From NCBI GenBank assembly GCA_017403345.1, contig JAFQOH010000127.1, positions 1 to 41,623 of the forward strand: 41,623 nt of DNA, read 5' to 3'. Under the pieces are notes generated by a model. The model was not told where the DNA came from and did no database searches. It saw only the letters and a program-made list of their open reading frames with translations. The DNA comes from RGIG3701 sp017403345. GTDB lineage: Bacteria > Planctomycetota > Planctomycetia > Pirellulales > Thermoguttaceae. Of this stretch, positions 1-11,700 are shown piece by piece; positions within the stretch are counted from its first letter, which is position 1, and every line of letters starts with the position of its first letter. Position numbers and translations under genes: made by a program.

Positions 1-180
1 AGCTGAATTTCCTAAAGCTGAATTTCCTAAAGCTGAATTTCCTAAAGCTGAATTTCCTAAAGCTGAATTTCCTAAAGCTGAATTTCCTAAAGCTGAATTT
101 CCTAAAGCTGAATTTCCTGAAGCTGAATTTCCTGAAGCTGAATTTCCTGAAGCTGAATTTCCTAAAGCTGAAGCTCCCGA
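1..180 (+). repeat. 15-bp tandem repeat, 11 units plus one degenerate
   Basis: The unit AGCTGAATTTCCTAA repeats head to tail from the window edge. Units beginning at 106, 121 and 136 carry G instead of A near the 3' end, and the last unit (166-180) is diverged. Read in the frame starting at base 2 it encodes the pentapeptide AEFPK, or AEFPE in the variants, with no stop. The frame starting at base 1 has a stop in every unit. The array is therefore probably an acidic, proline-containing linker inside a gene that starts upstream of the window. The array length is a multiple of three, so copy-number change would not by itself shift the frame. Confidence 0.9.
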
Positions 181-696
181 AGTGAAAGATCGCGAGACTG
201 TACTTTTTTCGAAAATGATGTTCTGGAAAGCAGCGAGGACTTTCCGGATGAGAAACTTGCCGGGGAATTCTATGATGCACAGGAAGGCAGCGAGCACTTC
301 CCGGAAGAGAAATTTATCGTGGAATACTATGATGCCCTGCCCGCCGAATGGAACCGGAAAAAACCGCGTCCTCAGGCTCCGCCTCTCAAAAATTCCGATT
401 GCATTAAACGCGTAAATCGCAACAGCAATTCATACATTGCGCAGGAAGCCGTGAAACGCGGTCTGAAATGGCTTGCGAGGCATCAGCTTCCAGATGGGAG
501 CTGGAATTTCGACCACTGCCGGGCGGAGAACTGTACCTGCGGCAGTCTAGGGAAAATGACTGGCTGCACGAACGGTGCGACGGCGTTGGGGATCCTGCCG
601 TTTCTGGGGTGCGGACAGACGCAGCAGGAAGGTGGCGGCTTTCGATCTTCGGAGCTGAACTTGGCTTCCAGATGCACCTCCCCAAATCCGGTCTCT
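2..696 (+). pseudogene. terpene cyclase/squalene-oxidase-repeat protein, broken and 5'-partial
   Basis: The AEFPK array reads in the frame starting at base 2, but from about base 172 the plausible protein lies in the frame starting at base 1. There an 18-19-residue acidic segment is duplicated (segments containing EDFPDEKLAGEF and EHFPEEKFIVEY), which supports that frame as once translated. The switch can be placed at the T6 tract at 204-209. Downstream the segment AVKRGLKWLARHQLPDGSW, a Cys-rich stretch and NGATALGILPFLGCGQT match the first repeat of the prenyltransferase/squalene-oxidase-like alpha-barrel proteins common in planctomycetes. After GQTQQEGGG (about base 640) the family similarity stops and the frame runs into the PADGVP array and the antisense of the permease. 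The family normally continues for hundreds of residues, so this is a truncated, frameshifted remnant. A sequencing error at the T tract could explain the shift but not the missing C-terminus. Confidence 0.65.
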
Positions 697-822
697 CCTG
701 CAGACGGCGTTCCTCCTGCTGACGGCGTTCCTCCTGCTGACGGCGTTCCTCCTGCTGACGGCGTTCCTCCTGCTGACGGCGTTCCTCCTGCAGCCGGTAC
801 TCACCCTGCAGACGGCGACCTT
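697..822 (+). repeat. 18-bp tandem repeat (PADGVP), five units plus two degenerate
   Basis: The unit CCTGCTGACGGCGTTCCT is repeated from 697 to 786, followed by two degenerate copies at 787-822. The last degenerate copy lies within the 3' end of the permease gene on the other strand (stop at 801-803). The array may therefore have grown from sequence at the end of that gene. In the plus frame of the broken cyclase it would read PADGVP. Confidence 0.85.
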
Positions 823-1769
823 CGAAAAAGGAGGAGCGCGAGAAAAAACGGTCCGCCGAGCAGTGCCGTGAGGATCCCGACGGGGATCTCGTCCGGAAAA
901 ATGGCGATCCGCGCAAAAGTGTCGCAGAGGATCAGGAGGATCGCTCCCCCTAAGAAAGCAGACGGCAAAAGAACACGGTGACGCGCACCTGCGAGATTCC
1001 GCATGATGTGCGGGATCATGAGCCCCAGAAATCCGATGGGCCCGCAGACCGAAACGACTGCCGCAAGAGCCAGCGATGCCGTCACGAGGAGGGTCCTCCG
1101 CATCTTTCGGACCGGGACTCCGCGCGACTGGGCGATCTCGTCTCCCATGCAGAAAAGATCCAGTTCACGATGATGCACGAGCAGGATCCCCATCGCCGGA
1201 AAGACCCACGGCAAAAGTGTCAGGACGGCAGGATACGTTCCCCCGCGGTCCAGACCACCCATCGTCCAGCGCAGCATCCGCACAGTCTGCGTCGGGTCAC
1301 TGAGATACTGAAGCAGCATAATGAGACTGGAGTAGAGAAAACTGACCGCGACCCCCGCCAGCAGAATGTCTGACGTGCTCGTCTGCCGGGCAAGCCGAAC
1401 GATCGCGAAGATCAGCGCAAGGGAACCGAGCGCCCCCGCGAACGCTGCGAGGACCAGAGGAGAAAGTGCGGGAAAATTCGGAAAAAAAGGAGCCGCCGAC
1501 GGCGCAAGGAAAAGAAAGACCGTCGCTCCGAGTGCTGCGCCGCTCGCAGTTCCAAGTGTGAACGGCGTCGCGAGCGGATTCCGAAAAAGCGCCTGAAAGA
1601 CCGCGCCGCAGACTGCCAAAGTCCCCCCCGCAAGAAGTGCGCACAGGACCCGCGGCACACGAAGCTGCCAGAAGACCCAAGTTTGACTCTCGCCGGCATC
1701 CGGACCAAGAAACGGAGCGCCGAAAAGCACTAAAAGGAAACAGACCGTCAAAAAAAGGAATGCACGCAT
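801..1769 (-). CDS. FecCD-family ABC transporter permease
   Basis: A 322-residue, very hydrophobic protein of the BtuC/FecC/FecD family, the inner-membrane permease of importers for iron-siderophore, heme or cobalamin. Visible family marks are the segment LRVPRVLCALLAGGTLAVCG near residues 35-55, RNPLATPFTLGTASGAALG just after it, and the C-terminal GPIGFLGLMIPHIMRNLAG block that contacts the ATPase. Length is slightly under the usual 330-350. The ATG at 1769 lies 46 bp after the hydrate epimerase gene and has only a weak ribosome-binding site, so translation may depend on the upstream gene. No binding protein or ATPase adjoins it; a FecE-type ATPase is encoded about 27 kb away at 29120-29944. 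The substrate cannot be told from sequence. Confidence 0.9.
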   Translation of the reverse strand: MRAFLFLTVCFLLVLFGAPFLGPDAGESQTWVFWQLRVPRVLCALLAGGTLAVCGAVFQALFRNPLATPFTLGTASGAALGATVFLFLAPSAAPFFPNFPALSPLVLAAFAGALGSLALIFAIVRLARQTSTSDILLAGVAVSFLYSSLIMLLQYLSDPTQTVRMLRWTMGGLDRGGTYPAVLTLLPWVFPAMGILLVHHRELDLFCMGDEIAQSRGVPVRKMRRTLLVTASLALAAVVSVCGPIGFLGLMIPHIMRNLAGARHRVLLPSAFLGGAILLILCDTFARIAIFPDEIPVGILTALLGGPFFLALLLFRRSPSAG

Positions 1770-1815
1770 CGCAATTTCAAGTTCGTTTTACGGTTCACAT
1801 TTTACGGCTCTCAAC

Positions 1816-2688
1816 TCAGGATCCCCGCTCAGCCTGCATCTGCTCGGCCTGCAAAAGCGCGTCGGGGGTCACTCCAATGTCGGAAACGTAAAGCGTCCCG
1901 GTGAACTCCCGCACATGAGGAAGCACCAGCCCTGGTTTCGCCGCCGCAAACGTGACGGTCAGCGATGCCCGGACCGCAGAACAGTCTCCCGCAGATCCAG
2001 ACGCAAAGGGAAAGCCCGTTTCGCAGTCCAGCCCCGTCGGCACATCCACTGCGAGGACCGGAGTTCCGAGTTTTCGGCGTGCATTCATCCACGCAATGAC
2101 TTCCGGCATCGGAAAACGCGGAACGCCGACTGCGCCGGTCCCAAGAAGCGCATCGACTAGGCAGAGACCGCATTTTCCAGATCCTGAAGATGCCGAAGAT
2201 CCGATTTCTGATCTGGTTTCTGACCCGGTCTCTGATCCAGTCTCCACTTCCGCCGCAAGCGCGTCGAGCTGGATCGAAACGGGAAGATCCGGCAAAATGG
2301 AGACCATAGGGATCTGCAGTTTCTGCGCCAGCTCGTACTGAAAAAGTGCGTCCCCGCGCAAACGTGCCGGATCCGCACAGAAAATGACCCGGTGCGGTAC
2401 CCCGCGCAGCTGGAGATGACGTGCCGCCGCGAGTCCGTCCCCCGCATTGTTTCCAGTCCCGCAGAAGATCAGGATCGTGGGAAACGGCGCGGAGCTTCCC
2501 TCATTTTTCAGCCGGTCACGTTTCAGCCAGTCAAGGAGGAGCTCCACCATCCCGCGAGCCGCGTTCTCCATCAGAACGAGCCCGGGGATCCCGAAACGCT
2601 CGATGGCTGTGCGGTCCAGCTGCCGGACGGCGTCCCGGGAAAGGACGGCTGGACGGCTGGACGCAGAATGAAACGGCTCGGCAAACAT
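1816..2688 (-). CDS. nnrE: NAD(P)H-hydrate epimerase (YjeF N-terminal domain)
   Basis: A 290-residue protein of the YjeF_N family. It interconverts R and S forms of hydrated NAD(P)H so that the dehydratase can repair them. Seen: MENAARGM, the nucleotide-binding loop GTGNNAGDGLAAARHL, VDALLGTG, AVDVPTGLD and TVTFAAAKPGL, all in family order. The ADP-dependent dehydratase domain fused to it in many bacteria is absent, so a separate dehydratase is expected elsewhere. Between residues of about 150 and 175 there is a Ser/Gly/Thr/Glu-rich insertion made of GSET-type repeats, coded by near-identical 12-bp units, unusual for this enzyme. The start lies 17 bp downstream of the stop of the giant protein gene, which suggests co-transcription. 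Confidence 0.88.
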   Translation of the reverse strand: MFAEPFHSASSRPAVLSRDAVRQLDRTAIERFGIPGLVLMENAARGMVELLLDWLKRDRLKNEGSSAPFPTILIFCGTGNNAGDGLAAARHLQLRGVPHRVIFCADPARLRGDALFQYELAQKLQIPMVSILPDLPVSIQLDALAAEVETGSETGSETRSEIGSSASSGSGKCGLCLVDALLGTGAVGVPRFPMPEVIAWMNARRKLGTPVLAVDVPTGLDCETGFPFASGSAGDCSAVRASLTVTFAAAKPGLVLPHVREFTGTLYVSDIGVTPDALLQAEQMQAERGS

Positions 2689-2705
2689 GAAGACGCTCCT
2701 CTCTT

Positions 2706-5700
2706 TCAGCTTTCCGAAAGCTCTCCTCCAAACGCCGTGTCGAGAAGCTCCCGCGCCGCTTTCTGAATGGCCGGATTCATTTCAAGCGCACGCAAAAGAA
2801 CTGCATCGTCCTGCGTTTCGGAAACCGTGACCGTCGAGCAAAGCACAGCGTCAGCCGACTCATCAAACCAGGATTCCGCCGGAAGCTGGCGAGCCTCGAA
2901 ATTCCGGATCTCGTCCTCCGTCAGAGTGATGCCCGCCGCCTCAAGACCCGCCGCCTCGGCAAGCTCCGCAGCACGGAATGCCGCGGCATCCACCGTCACG
3001 GAAAACGCCGAGACTCCGGAAAGGTCCATCCCCACATTCTCGACCGACGCATTCTCGACCGACGCATTCTCGACCGACGCCGTCGCGAGAAGCACAGCAT
3101 CCGTTTCCGCCGCCGCTTCCACCGGGTAGATCAGCTCCGAAACACACGTGATCTGAGACGCGGAAACAGGTTCCGGTACGATGCCGATGATCGGTTCCTC
3201 TGCAGAGAATGGGAAATAGAGCTGAACATCCAGTCGCGTGAAATCTGTGGCCTTGAGTGATTCCGTACCCGTCACAGTAAGTTTGAGCTGGAATATTCTA
3301 CCGTACGTACCATCCGCAAGAAGCTCCGATTGGTTAAAGACCAATTTTGTGCACTCTATACTCCAAAAATTTCCACTCTGGATCACAGTATCCGTATCGC
3401 CCGCGACTACGTCAGAAACTGCATTGGAATTCAACGCGAAATTAAACTGGCCAGTCAGAGCATACCCATCATAGTCATCCTTAAACTCCTGCGCGTACGT
3501 CGGCAGCGTGCATTTGAGCCAGGCGGTCAGGTAGTACGTACCGCCTTCCGCGTCGATCTGCGTTTCACTGGTCGGCAGAGTGTCCGTTTCGTCGCCCTGG
3601 ATCTGCTTTTTCGTCAGCGTGTACTGGATCTCAAACGGCTTCTCGCATTCCAGACGCAGAGCGTAAAGGAACGTTTTGCCGCTTTTCATTTCCACGGACA
3701 TCCAGATCGGCGAACGATCCTGCGTCACTTGGTACGGCACGTACTTCACTGTGCATTTCGGCTCGGTCTTCTCGCACACGATCTCCTTGACCGCGTGCGT
3801 CTCACCCGGCTGCGTCAGCGTGATCTTCGAAACGGTCTCCCCTTCCGGGATCGGCAGTTCAACGTCCTGCGAAAGGAGCGTTCCCGCCGTCTGGTACGCC
3901 TCGTAAAGCGCCTTGACCTGCTCCATATTCGACGCCCAAACCGCAAGTTTTCCGTCCCCTTCGATCACCGAACCGGCCGTAAGACGCGAACCGGCACCGA
4001 CGGCAAGGAGCACGACTCCTTCACTCCCTTCTTCCAGTGTCGCAGTTTGGGTGAGCGTAAGGTCTTTCAGGAGAGTGCATAAACTGTTTTCATTGATCTC
4101 AAAGTAATCGATCGGAGCTCCGGAAGTCAGCACGAATACCGTGGGCAGTACCGCTCCCTCTTTCAGTACTGTGCCTGCCGTCAGAGTCGAGCCGACGGCC
4201 GGAATGACCTGAATGTCTGCGGCAGCTTGCGCGGTCTGCACGTCCGACGTGATCTCTCCGGAGAGCTCCGTTTCCGTGTGCGCGTTCAGACTTTCGTCCG
4301 AAAAACTGACCGAGACGGCATTCCGGATCTGAACGGTCTGCGCGGCAGAAACGCCCTCCGTGTTGGTCACTTTGAGAATCAGGTCCGCCGCCGAACCGCT
4401 CTCCAGCGGCAGAACGAATTTCCCGGTTTCCGGATCCGCCGCGATCTGCGTTCCGTCGGCCGTTTCGAGCGTAACGCTGACCGGAGGTGCTCCGGAAAGA
4501 ACTTTTGCCCGCATCGTGTCGAGTACTGAGCCGGTCTCATCCAGCGCATCGACCTGAACGAGCCATTCCTTTTCGCCGTACTGGACTGTTTCGACCGCAA
4601 ACCAGACGGTTTTTGCGTCAAAGACGTTAAATCCAGCGTTTCCGCTCGCGAACGCAACGCTCGTGAATTCCGGATGATCCAGGTCTTCGCGGATCACCAG
4701 GAGGATCGAGAAGACGTTTTCCGCCGTCTGCGCACCATCTACGGAATCCGCGACCGCACGCACCTGGATCAGGAGGCCGTCCGTCACGAAATCCGGGTCG
4801 TTCGCAGTAAATTTCAGGATCCCGTTCGCGTCGATCTCCGTCTTTCCTTCACCCGGCTGCGAAGCGATGGAAAACTTGAGCGTACCGCCGTTGACGTCCC
4901 GGATCCAATCGTTCAGGTCTGCCGAGTACGTTCCGGCTTCCGAATTCACGCCTTCACGCCAAATGTACTTTCCGTCCGTCGTCTCGATGTCGGAAGCCCA
5001 GACCGGCGGCAGATCCGCATTGGAAACGGTCAGCGCGATCCGGCTTTCATGCAGTTCACTGGTACGGGAATCTTTCATGGTGCACGTCATGACGGCAGTT
5101 CCGAACCACCCGGCCTTGACGGTGAATTTTCCGTTTTCCCAGGTCACGTTTTCTCCGCTCGTGCTCTCTTCTGCCGAAATGACCGACTCGATGGTCCAGA
5201 CATTCGGATCCAGATTCTGGACCGCGCACAGATCGCTTTCGAAAGTCTGCTCATTCGCAGAACGTGTTCCCGAAACCGTCAAGTCAAACGGTGCGCCCTG
5301 GAACGTGAGGGTGAGTGCCGCAGGCGTACTCGCGAACTGCGTTTCGGAATTCCGGACCGTGTAAAGCAGCTCCGCCGTCTTTCCGTCAAGCAGATTCCAG
5401 AGCGTCGGCTGCGCGGCGGAGAGTACATTGCCATCCGCGTCCATGATCCGGTCCATCACGATCGAAACGGAACCGGGGACCGTTGGTTCACCGCCCGAAA
5501 TGACGACCTGGCCTTCAAAGATCTCGAAACGGAACTGACGTCCTTCAGCGTCGCGGAGAACGAGGAATTTTCTGACGGAAGTCTGCGATTCATTTCCGGA
5601 ACTTTCTCCCGTTTCGCCGTCTGCACCATCCGGAGCGGAAATATTTTCCGAAACGATCTCGACCGTGAATCCTGCAATTTCCTGCGATTTAACGGTCAGC

Positions 5701-8700
5701 TCGCCAACTTTCAGAACATCAGCGTCATCTGCCGGATCTTCATCCGCCCCGCTGTTTGCGCCGCGGAGAAGCTCCACGGTGACGTACTGCTGACTCACGG
5801 AAAGTTTCGTGTCCTGCGCCGCCGCAAACGGAGCCGACGGCACATTCGCGACCGTAAGCGGAATGGCGAGCTCTTCCGTACGCTCCGTCCCGCCCTGTGT
5901 CCAAGCCGCCTTAACGGTCAGAGCGGCGGAACCGTAAGCGAATGGAGCCAGCGTAAAGGTCAGATTTCCGTCAGTAAGCACCGGAGCTTCAGCGAAAAGC
6001 GTGGTACAGTGAGTCTCTCGCGAGCCGTCCTCGTTCAGCGTCCAGCCGAAGACTTCATTTTCAAGGACCTCCACAGTAAAGGACGGCGTCTGTTCCGCGT
6101 CGGTCACCAAGTACCCGCCGAAAGCCTGCGCCGGGTCAAACGCATTTCCGAGCGTAAAGTAGTCCGAAAGTGCCGCAGTGAAAGCATCTGCGCCTTCTGA
6201 AAGCTCGATCTTCGCGTTTTCCGCAGCAGTCAGCGTGAAACCGGCCCACTCGATGAGTCCCGCGATGGTAAGGTACTCCGTTTCCGTGTCCGGAATGACG
6301 CTGCCGTCCGTTCCGATCTTCGCGGCAGAAACCTTCAGCGTGAAGTTTCCGTACTTCCCGGCAGACGGCGTCCAGCGGAGAACGTGCCCGTTTTCTTCAA
6401 GCGAAACATTTTCTTCCTGCGTCTCACCAACGAAGACCGCGAAGTCCGTCACTTTCCAGGTTTCGTTCGCGCCGGCCTTGAAAATGCAGTTCGTGTCCAG
6501 TTCATACGTTCCTGTTTCATTCTGAGTGACCGAGATCCGGTCCGAAATGACCTCCACCGGAGCAGCAGTCTGGAAAATGCGGAAGGAAAGGACTCCCTCT
6601 TCATCCGCAGGAGTCAGTCCCCATTTATCGCGGACGACGACGGAGATCGTACCCAGGACCGTCTGTCCCTCGATGCCTTTCAGGTCCGTGCAGAGGAACG
6701 TCAGGACGTAATTTTCGCCGCTTTCATCTTCTGCCGCCTTTACCTGAATGGTTCCCGGCGCAAGTTCCTCAGCCTGCGCAAACTGGAACGCGATCGCAAG
6801 CGCATCGCCGTTTCCCGCAATGTCGGCATCCGCGACCATAGCCAGGAGCTGTTCCTTCGACAGCGTGATGGCAAATGTGCGGTTTTCGGCATCAAACGCG
6901 GCTTTCTGATCCGCCAGCGGCTCCGCATCTTCCGCAAGGACCGGCCGCGAATCGCAAATGACGTTCAGACGAGTATTTCCGGAAGTCGCGCTGACGTTCC
7001 CCGCCTCATCGATGAGCCAGAAGTAGAGCGCATTCATGCCGTACTCCAGCGGGATACCCGCCGTTTCATCATAGAGAACGGCTTCCTTCGGATCGATTTT
7101 CGAGGAATAAAATAGCCGGTCATTCTCTTCGGCATTTGCCGACAGAACTTCGAGACGAAAATCTTTCTCAAGGCAGAAGAACCGTCCTTCATGCACAAAA
7201 GTATTCTGCGGCGAGAGCGCGATGATCTTCGGCACCGTAAGGTCGATGGAAACCGTCAGTTCGCCCGGAGTGCGATTCACATTTCCCGCAATATCGACCG
7301 TCTGAATGACGAAACGATGTTCGCCTTCCGCTAATTTCGCACTGGGGTAGCGCAGCGAACACGTCCCGGTCTTCGCATCGTAAATTCCAGAAGCGTAAAG
7401 GAATTCCGACGTATTTCCATCCCCGTCCGTCACCAGACGCAGGATCTGGATCGTGTCTCCGTACTGCGAAGCCGAGCCGTTAAATGCCAGTTCAAACGCG
7501 GGATTCCCATTCACGCATGATGTGCTGGTCCCGGTCTGAATGAGCGTCATGGAGGCAGAAAGTTCCGGCGCAGTCCGATCCACGAGGACATCAAAGACGT
7601 CCTCCGGAAGATCGCCGTCATCGGTGGAATCGTTTCCTTTTTTGTCTTTTCCGGCAAGATAGAAGGAGTAAAGTCCCTCATCGATCGGAGAACCGTCCGT
7701 TTTCGTGAGCGTCAGCGTAAAGCGTCCGCCGGTCCCGTCGGAGTTTTTCACATACGTGTATGAATACACGAATCCGTTGCCTGCACCGTTGGAATTTTCC
7801 AGAAGTTCCAGTTCAACGACCGTCTTTTCCCCATTCGTGCCGGCATTCTGCACAATATCGCACTCCGCCTTCGAAATGCCGGACAGGTCGTAGATCTGCC
7901 CTGTAATCGTGAGTGAATTTCCGTTCGCGGCGAACATTCCGCTGGAGTATCCGGCCCCTTCCACGTCCACGTTTTTCCAGACTGGCGCTTCATCGTCGTG
8001 TGTGTAGACCGCTTCAAAGGTGAAGTATTCCGTTTCGCCAAATTCGTCCGTCGCCGTGACTTCAATGAATGCCGCGAAATACCATTCGTCTTCGGAGGGA
8101 CGTTTTTTGAACGTAACGGTCAGATTCTCTCCGTACGTTCCGCTCTGCTGGATCGAGATCTCTCCAAGTTCTTCGTCAAGGTTCTCGACCTCGAAACGAA
8201 GCTGCTTCTGATCGGAGAAGTAGTCGTTCAGGTTCAGTTTTTTTGTAGTTCCGGAACCGACCAGCTGCATGAGACCGTCGGCTTCCAGTTCCCAGCCCGC
8301 ATCGGTGATCTCGGGGAGATCATTCAGGAAGACCATGAGCGAAAGCGGTTCTTTCATGGAGTTCCCCGCAGCATCCACCGCCTGGATCTTCACGATATTT
8401 TTGCCGTATTCGAGCGGAATGTCGGTCGTGGAAATGGCAGAGGAGGTCCGTCCCTGCGTCTCGTGACTGACCGTGATCTCGAAACGCACGTCCGAATCGT
8501 CAAACGCATCGACCCATAGACTGTACGTACCGTCCTCATTCAGATCCTCCATCGTGAGGTAAAGAGAATCCGGTTCGTAGGCGTCGCTCATGGCGTACGT
8601 GCCAAAATCGGAGGAAGCGTAGTTCAGATTTTCCGTTTCGAGCTGCGGAGCCGTGGAATCCACCGTGACGGAAACCAGATTTTCTTCCAGTTCCAGAATA

Positions 8701-11700
8701 TTTCCGGCAGCATCGACCGTCTGGATACGGAACGTGTGCTCGCCATCCGCCAGCGTTTCCGTCAGGAAGTAGCTCAGCGTACCGAATGTTCCGGATTCCG
8801 CGTCGTATTTTGCCTGCGCGTAGAGCGTTTCGGTCACGTTTTCAGTTCCGGTTTCAGTTCCGGTTTCAGTTCCGGTTTCAGTTCCGGTTTTATTCTCCTG
8901 AAGGAAGATCTGGACCCAGATGCCGTACTGCGTGTCCATTTCTGACGGCGTACCAGACGGAGTCACGGCAAACCGCGGGTTCCCTCTCACGACGGTTTCT
9001 GAATCACCGGTCGGGATCACTGCTGCAGTCGCCCCAAGCTCCGGAGCTGCCGTACGGACCGCGATGCAGATCTCCTGCCGTCCCGCTTCCATCGTCGAGG
9101 AATTTCCCAGAATATCCGATCCTGTAATACAGAAAATGTAGTTTCCGTCCTCCACATTTTCAAGCCGAAATTCAAATTCCTGCGTCTGTGCGTTCCATCG
9201 ATACGTAAACGGAAGTTCCTCCGACGCATTTTCCAGAAGATCCAGTTCCGACCAGTAGACCTGACCGTCACGCAGTATCGTGAGTTCTGCAGAAACGATC
9301 TCGGACGCATCTTCCAGCTTACCCTTGATGGAGATCGTTTCCGAATTCAGCAGATAGTCGAATGCACTTTCCGCGGGATCTCCGTTTTCCGGCACCGAAA
9401 TGCTTCCTTCCACCGAATCGATGTGCCACCGCGGCGCGTCGCAGTCCGTCATGCAGGTGAACTGGAATTCCAGTTCCGTGCTTGGATTTTTGGCAGTTCG
9501 TGCCGTGATGGTGATCTCGGTCTGGAAGTATTCGTCCGCTTTCGGTTTTTTCAGGAAATTGAAGTGCAGGATCCCGTCCGTGATGGAAAGCTCGAGCCAT
9601 TCTTTCGCCTCTTCCGGACAGTCTGCTTCGTAGATCAGTTCGTCAGTGTGCGAGAAAAGCTCGGAAAGATCCAGCGTTTTCTGTTCCTCGGCACTCACAT
9701 CAAGAAGAAGTCCATACTTCTGGAGCAGGATCCCCGATTCGGTCAGGACCGGCGGATTTTCCCAGACGACGAGACACGTGAACGACGCCGAATTTCCCGC
9801 ATGATCCGTGACGGTGAAAACGATCTCGTTCAGTCCGTCTTCCAGAGTGAATTCCCACGCTTGAGTCCCGTCTTCCCTCTGCACCGGCGCGATTTCCGTC
9901 CCATTCTGCGTGCAGCGGATCTCCGCGATGTTCGCTTCCGTGATCTCCGGCACAAGAACGAGCGTTTTGTTCTCCGCAAGCATGGAGTTGAATTCTTCAC
10001 TCTCTCCGACCCGGTGGTTCAGAATGTACCCATCCGCGTTCGAAATGACCGGAACCTCCGAATCTACGCGGATCTCCATCTCACTTCCTTCCGATTCCGT
10101 GATGTTTCCAGCCGCGTCGATCGTACGGACGGCCAGCGTGTAGGTACCGTCGGGGAGTTTCTTATCGACGTACGTCAGTTCCCCTGCCGTGCCAGTCTGC
10201 GGATCGATCTCGCCGCGGGCGTAAAGTTCGGAAAGTCCCTCCGAATTCCGAATGTAGATCTCCAACCACGCCCCATATTCTGCATCCTGTCCGTTCAGTT
10301 CACCTTCCGCCGTGACCGTGAGTTCCGGTTTCCCGCTGTTCCAATGCGGAGCCTCTATCTTCGCAGAAACGCCCGGCTTCACGGTATCGACCACGACGCG
10401 GATCTCCTGCAGTTCCGTTTGCGCTTCGGCACCCTGTCCGTCTTTCGATTCCGTCATGGAGAAAACGTAAAGTCCGTCAGCCGCACCGGTGATCGAGAGG
10501 GTAAACGTCCCGTTTTCCGCATCGTAAACGTACGTAAGATCGCCGTAAGTACCGGATTTCGTAAGCTCCACGTCACTGAAGGCAGGCTCGCCGTTGCGCG
10601 TGACGTTCAGGATCGGCGTTCTCCCTTCTGCCGCGGTCACCTTTCCCTTCATCTCCAGCGTATCTTTCGCAATGATGTGTTCGACGTCCGCGAGCGACTT
10701 TTCCGCATAGTCGTCCGTGACGGTCACGTCCGAAATGACGGCGGCATTGCGGCGGTGAGTGAGGCGGAATTTCAGCGTCACTTTATTTCCCGCCCGGTCT
10801 TCCGCTTCGATCTCAATGTCCGCGGTCAGCGACTGACCGTCTTCCGGTACCGTATTGTACTTGAAGCTCAAAATTCCGTTCGCGTCGATGGTGAGTTCCG
10901 CGACTTTGGAATCACTGGAGACCGCCTTGAATTCCAAATCGTTTCCGTGCGTGAACATTTTGGAAAGATCGACCGTTTCGTAGTCTTCAGCCTTCTCGGA
11001 CCACTCCTGCACGAAACCGTTCTGCTGGAGTTTCTCGCCTTCCGAAGTCAGTTCCACCGGAATGTCGCAGTAGACCCAGCACGTTTTCGTAAGTTTCAGC
11101 CCCTCGGAATCCGTGACGGTAAAGACGATTTTATTGATGCCCGGCTTCAGCTGGAATTCGTAGGTAAATTCCTCACCGTTTTCCGAACCTGCCTGCGGGA
11201 CCGGCTCTCCGTTGAGGGTGCTTTCCACCTTGAATGGATTCGCTTCCGGATCTTTTTCCGGCGCCTCCTCTTTTTTATCCGCATTCGTGACTTTGACCGT
11301 CAGGGTCAGCTCTTCGTCTTCCGCGCGCATGGAATCGAAATCTTTTGCGTCAGCATCGTACTTGAAATCCAGAACGTAGTCCGGGACCGTAAGCGTCAGT
11401 GAGGAACGCACGTAATTCACCGTGAACGAAAGCGTGCAGATCTCTCCAAGCGCGTTGAGCGCCGCGACGGTGACTTTTGCGGAGAGGGTCTCTCCTTCTT
11501 TCGGCGTCTGCTTGAAATCAAAGGTCAGGAGTCCATTTTTGCCGACACTCGCCTTCACGAGTTCCTGGTTTGACGTCATGGCGGAAAAGGTCAGCCCGGA
11601 ATCGTACGTAAAGTAATCGTAAAGTTCCAGCGCACGCAGTTCACCGCTTTCGGAATACTTGAGCGTCAGCCCTTCCGTCTGGAGCGTTTTGCCTTCTTCG

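Noticed and set aside
1..180. CRISPR array
   Set aside because: The 15-bp units have no spacers and no cas gene is present anywhere in the window.
404..916. 170-residue minus-strand frame rich in RQQEER repeats
   Set aside because: It is the antisense of the PADGVP array and the broken cyclase, overlaps the permease end and matches no family.
697..981. Extension of the plus-strand cyclase frame into the permease gene
   Set aside because: It runs antisense to an intact permease after homology has ended; the open frame is an accident of the repeat and base composition.
4674..11402. Long plus-strand frames of 508 and 659 residues within the giant gene
   Set aside because: Both are Arg/Phe-rich mirror frames of the giant protein with no motifs, caused by its codon bias.
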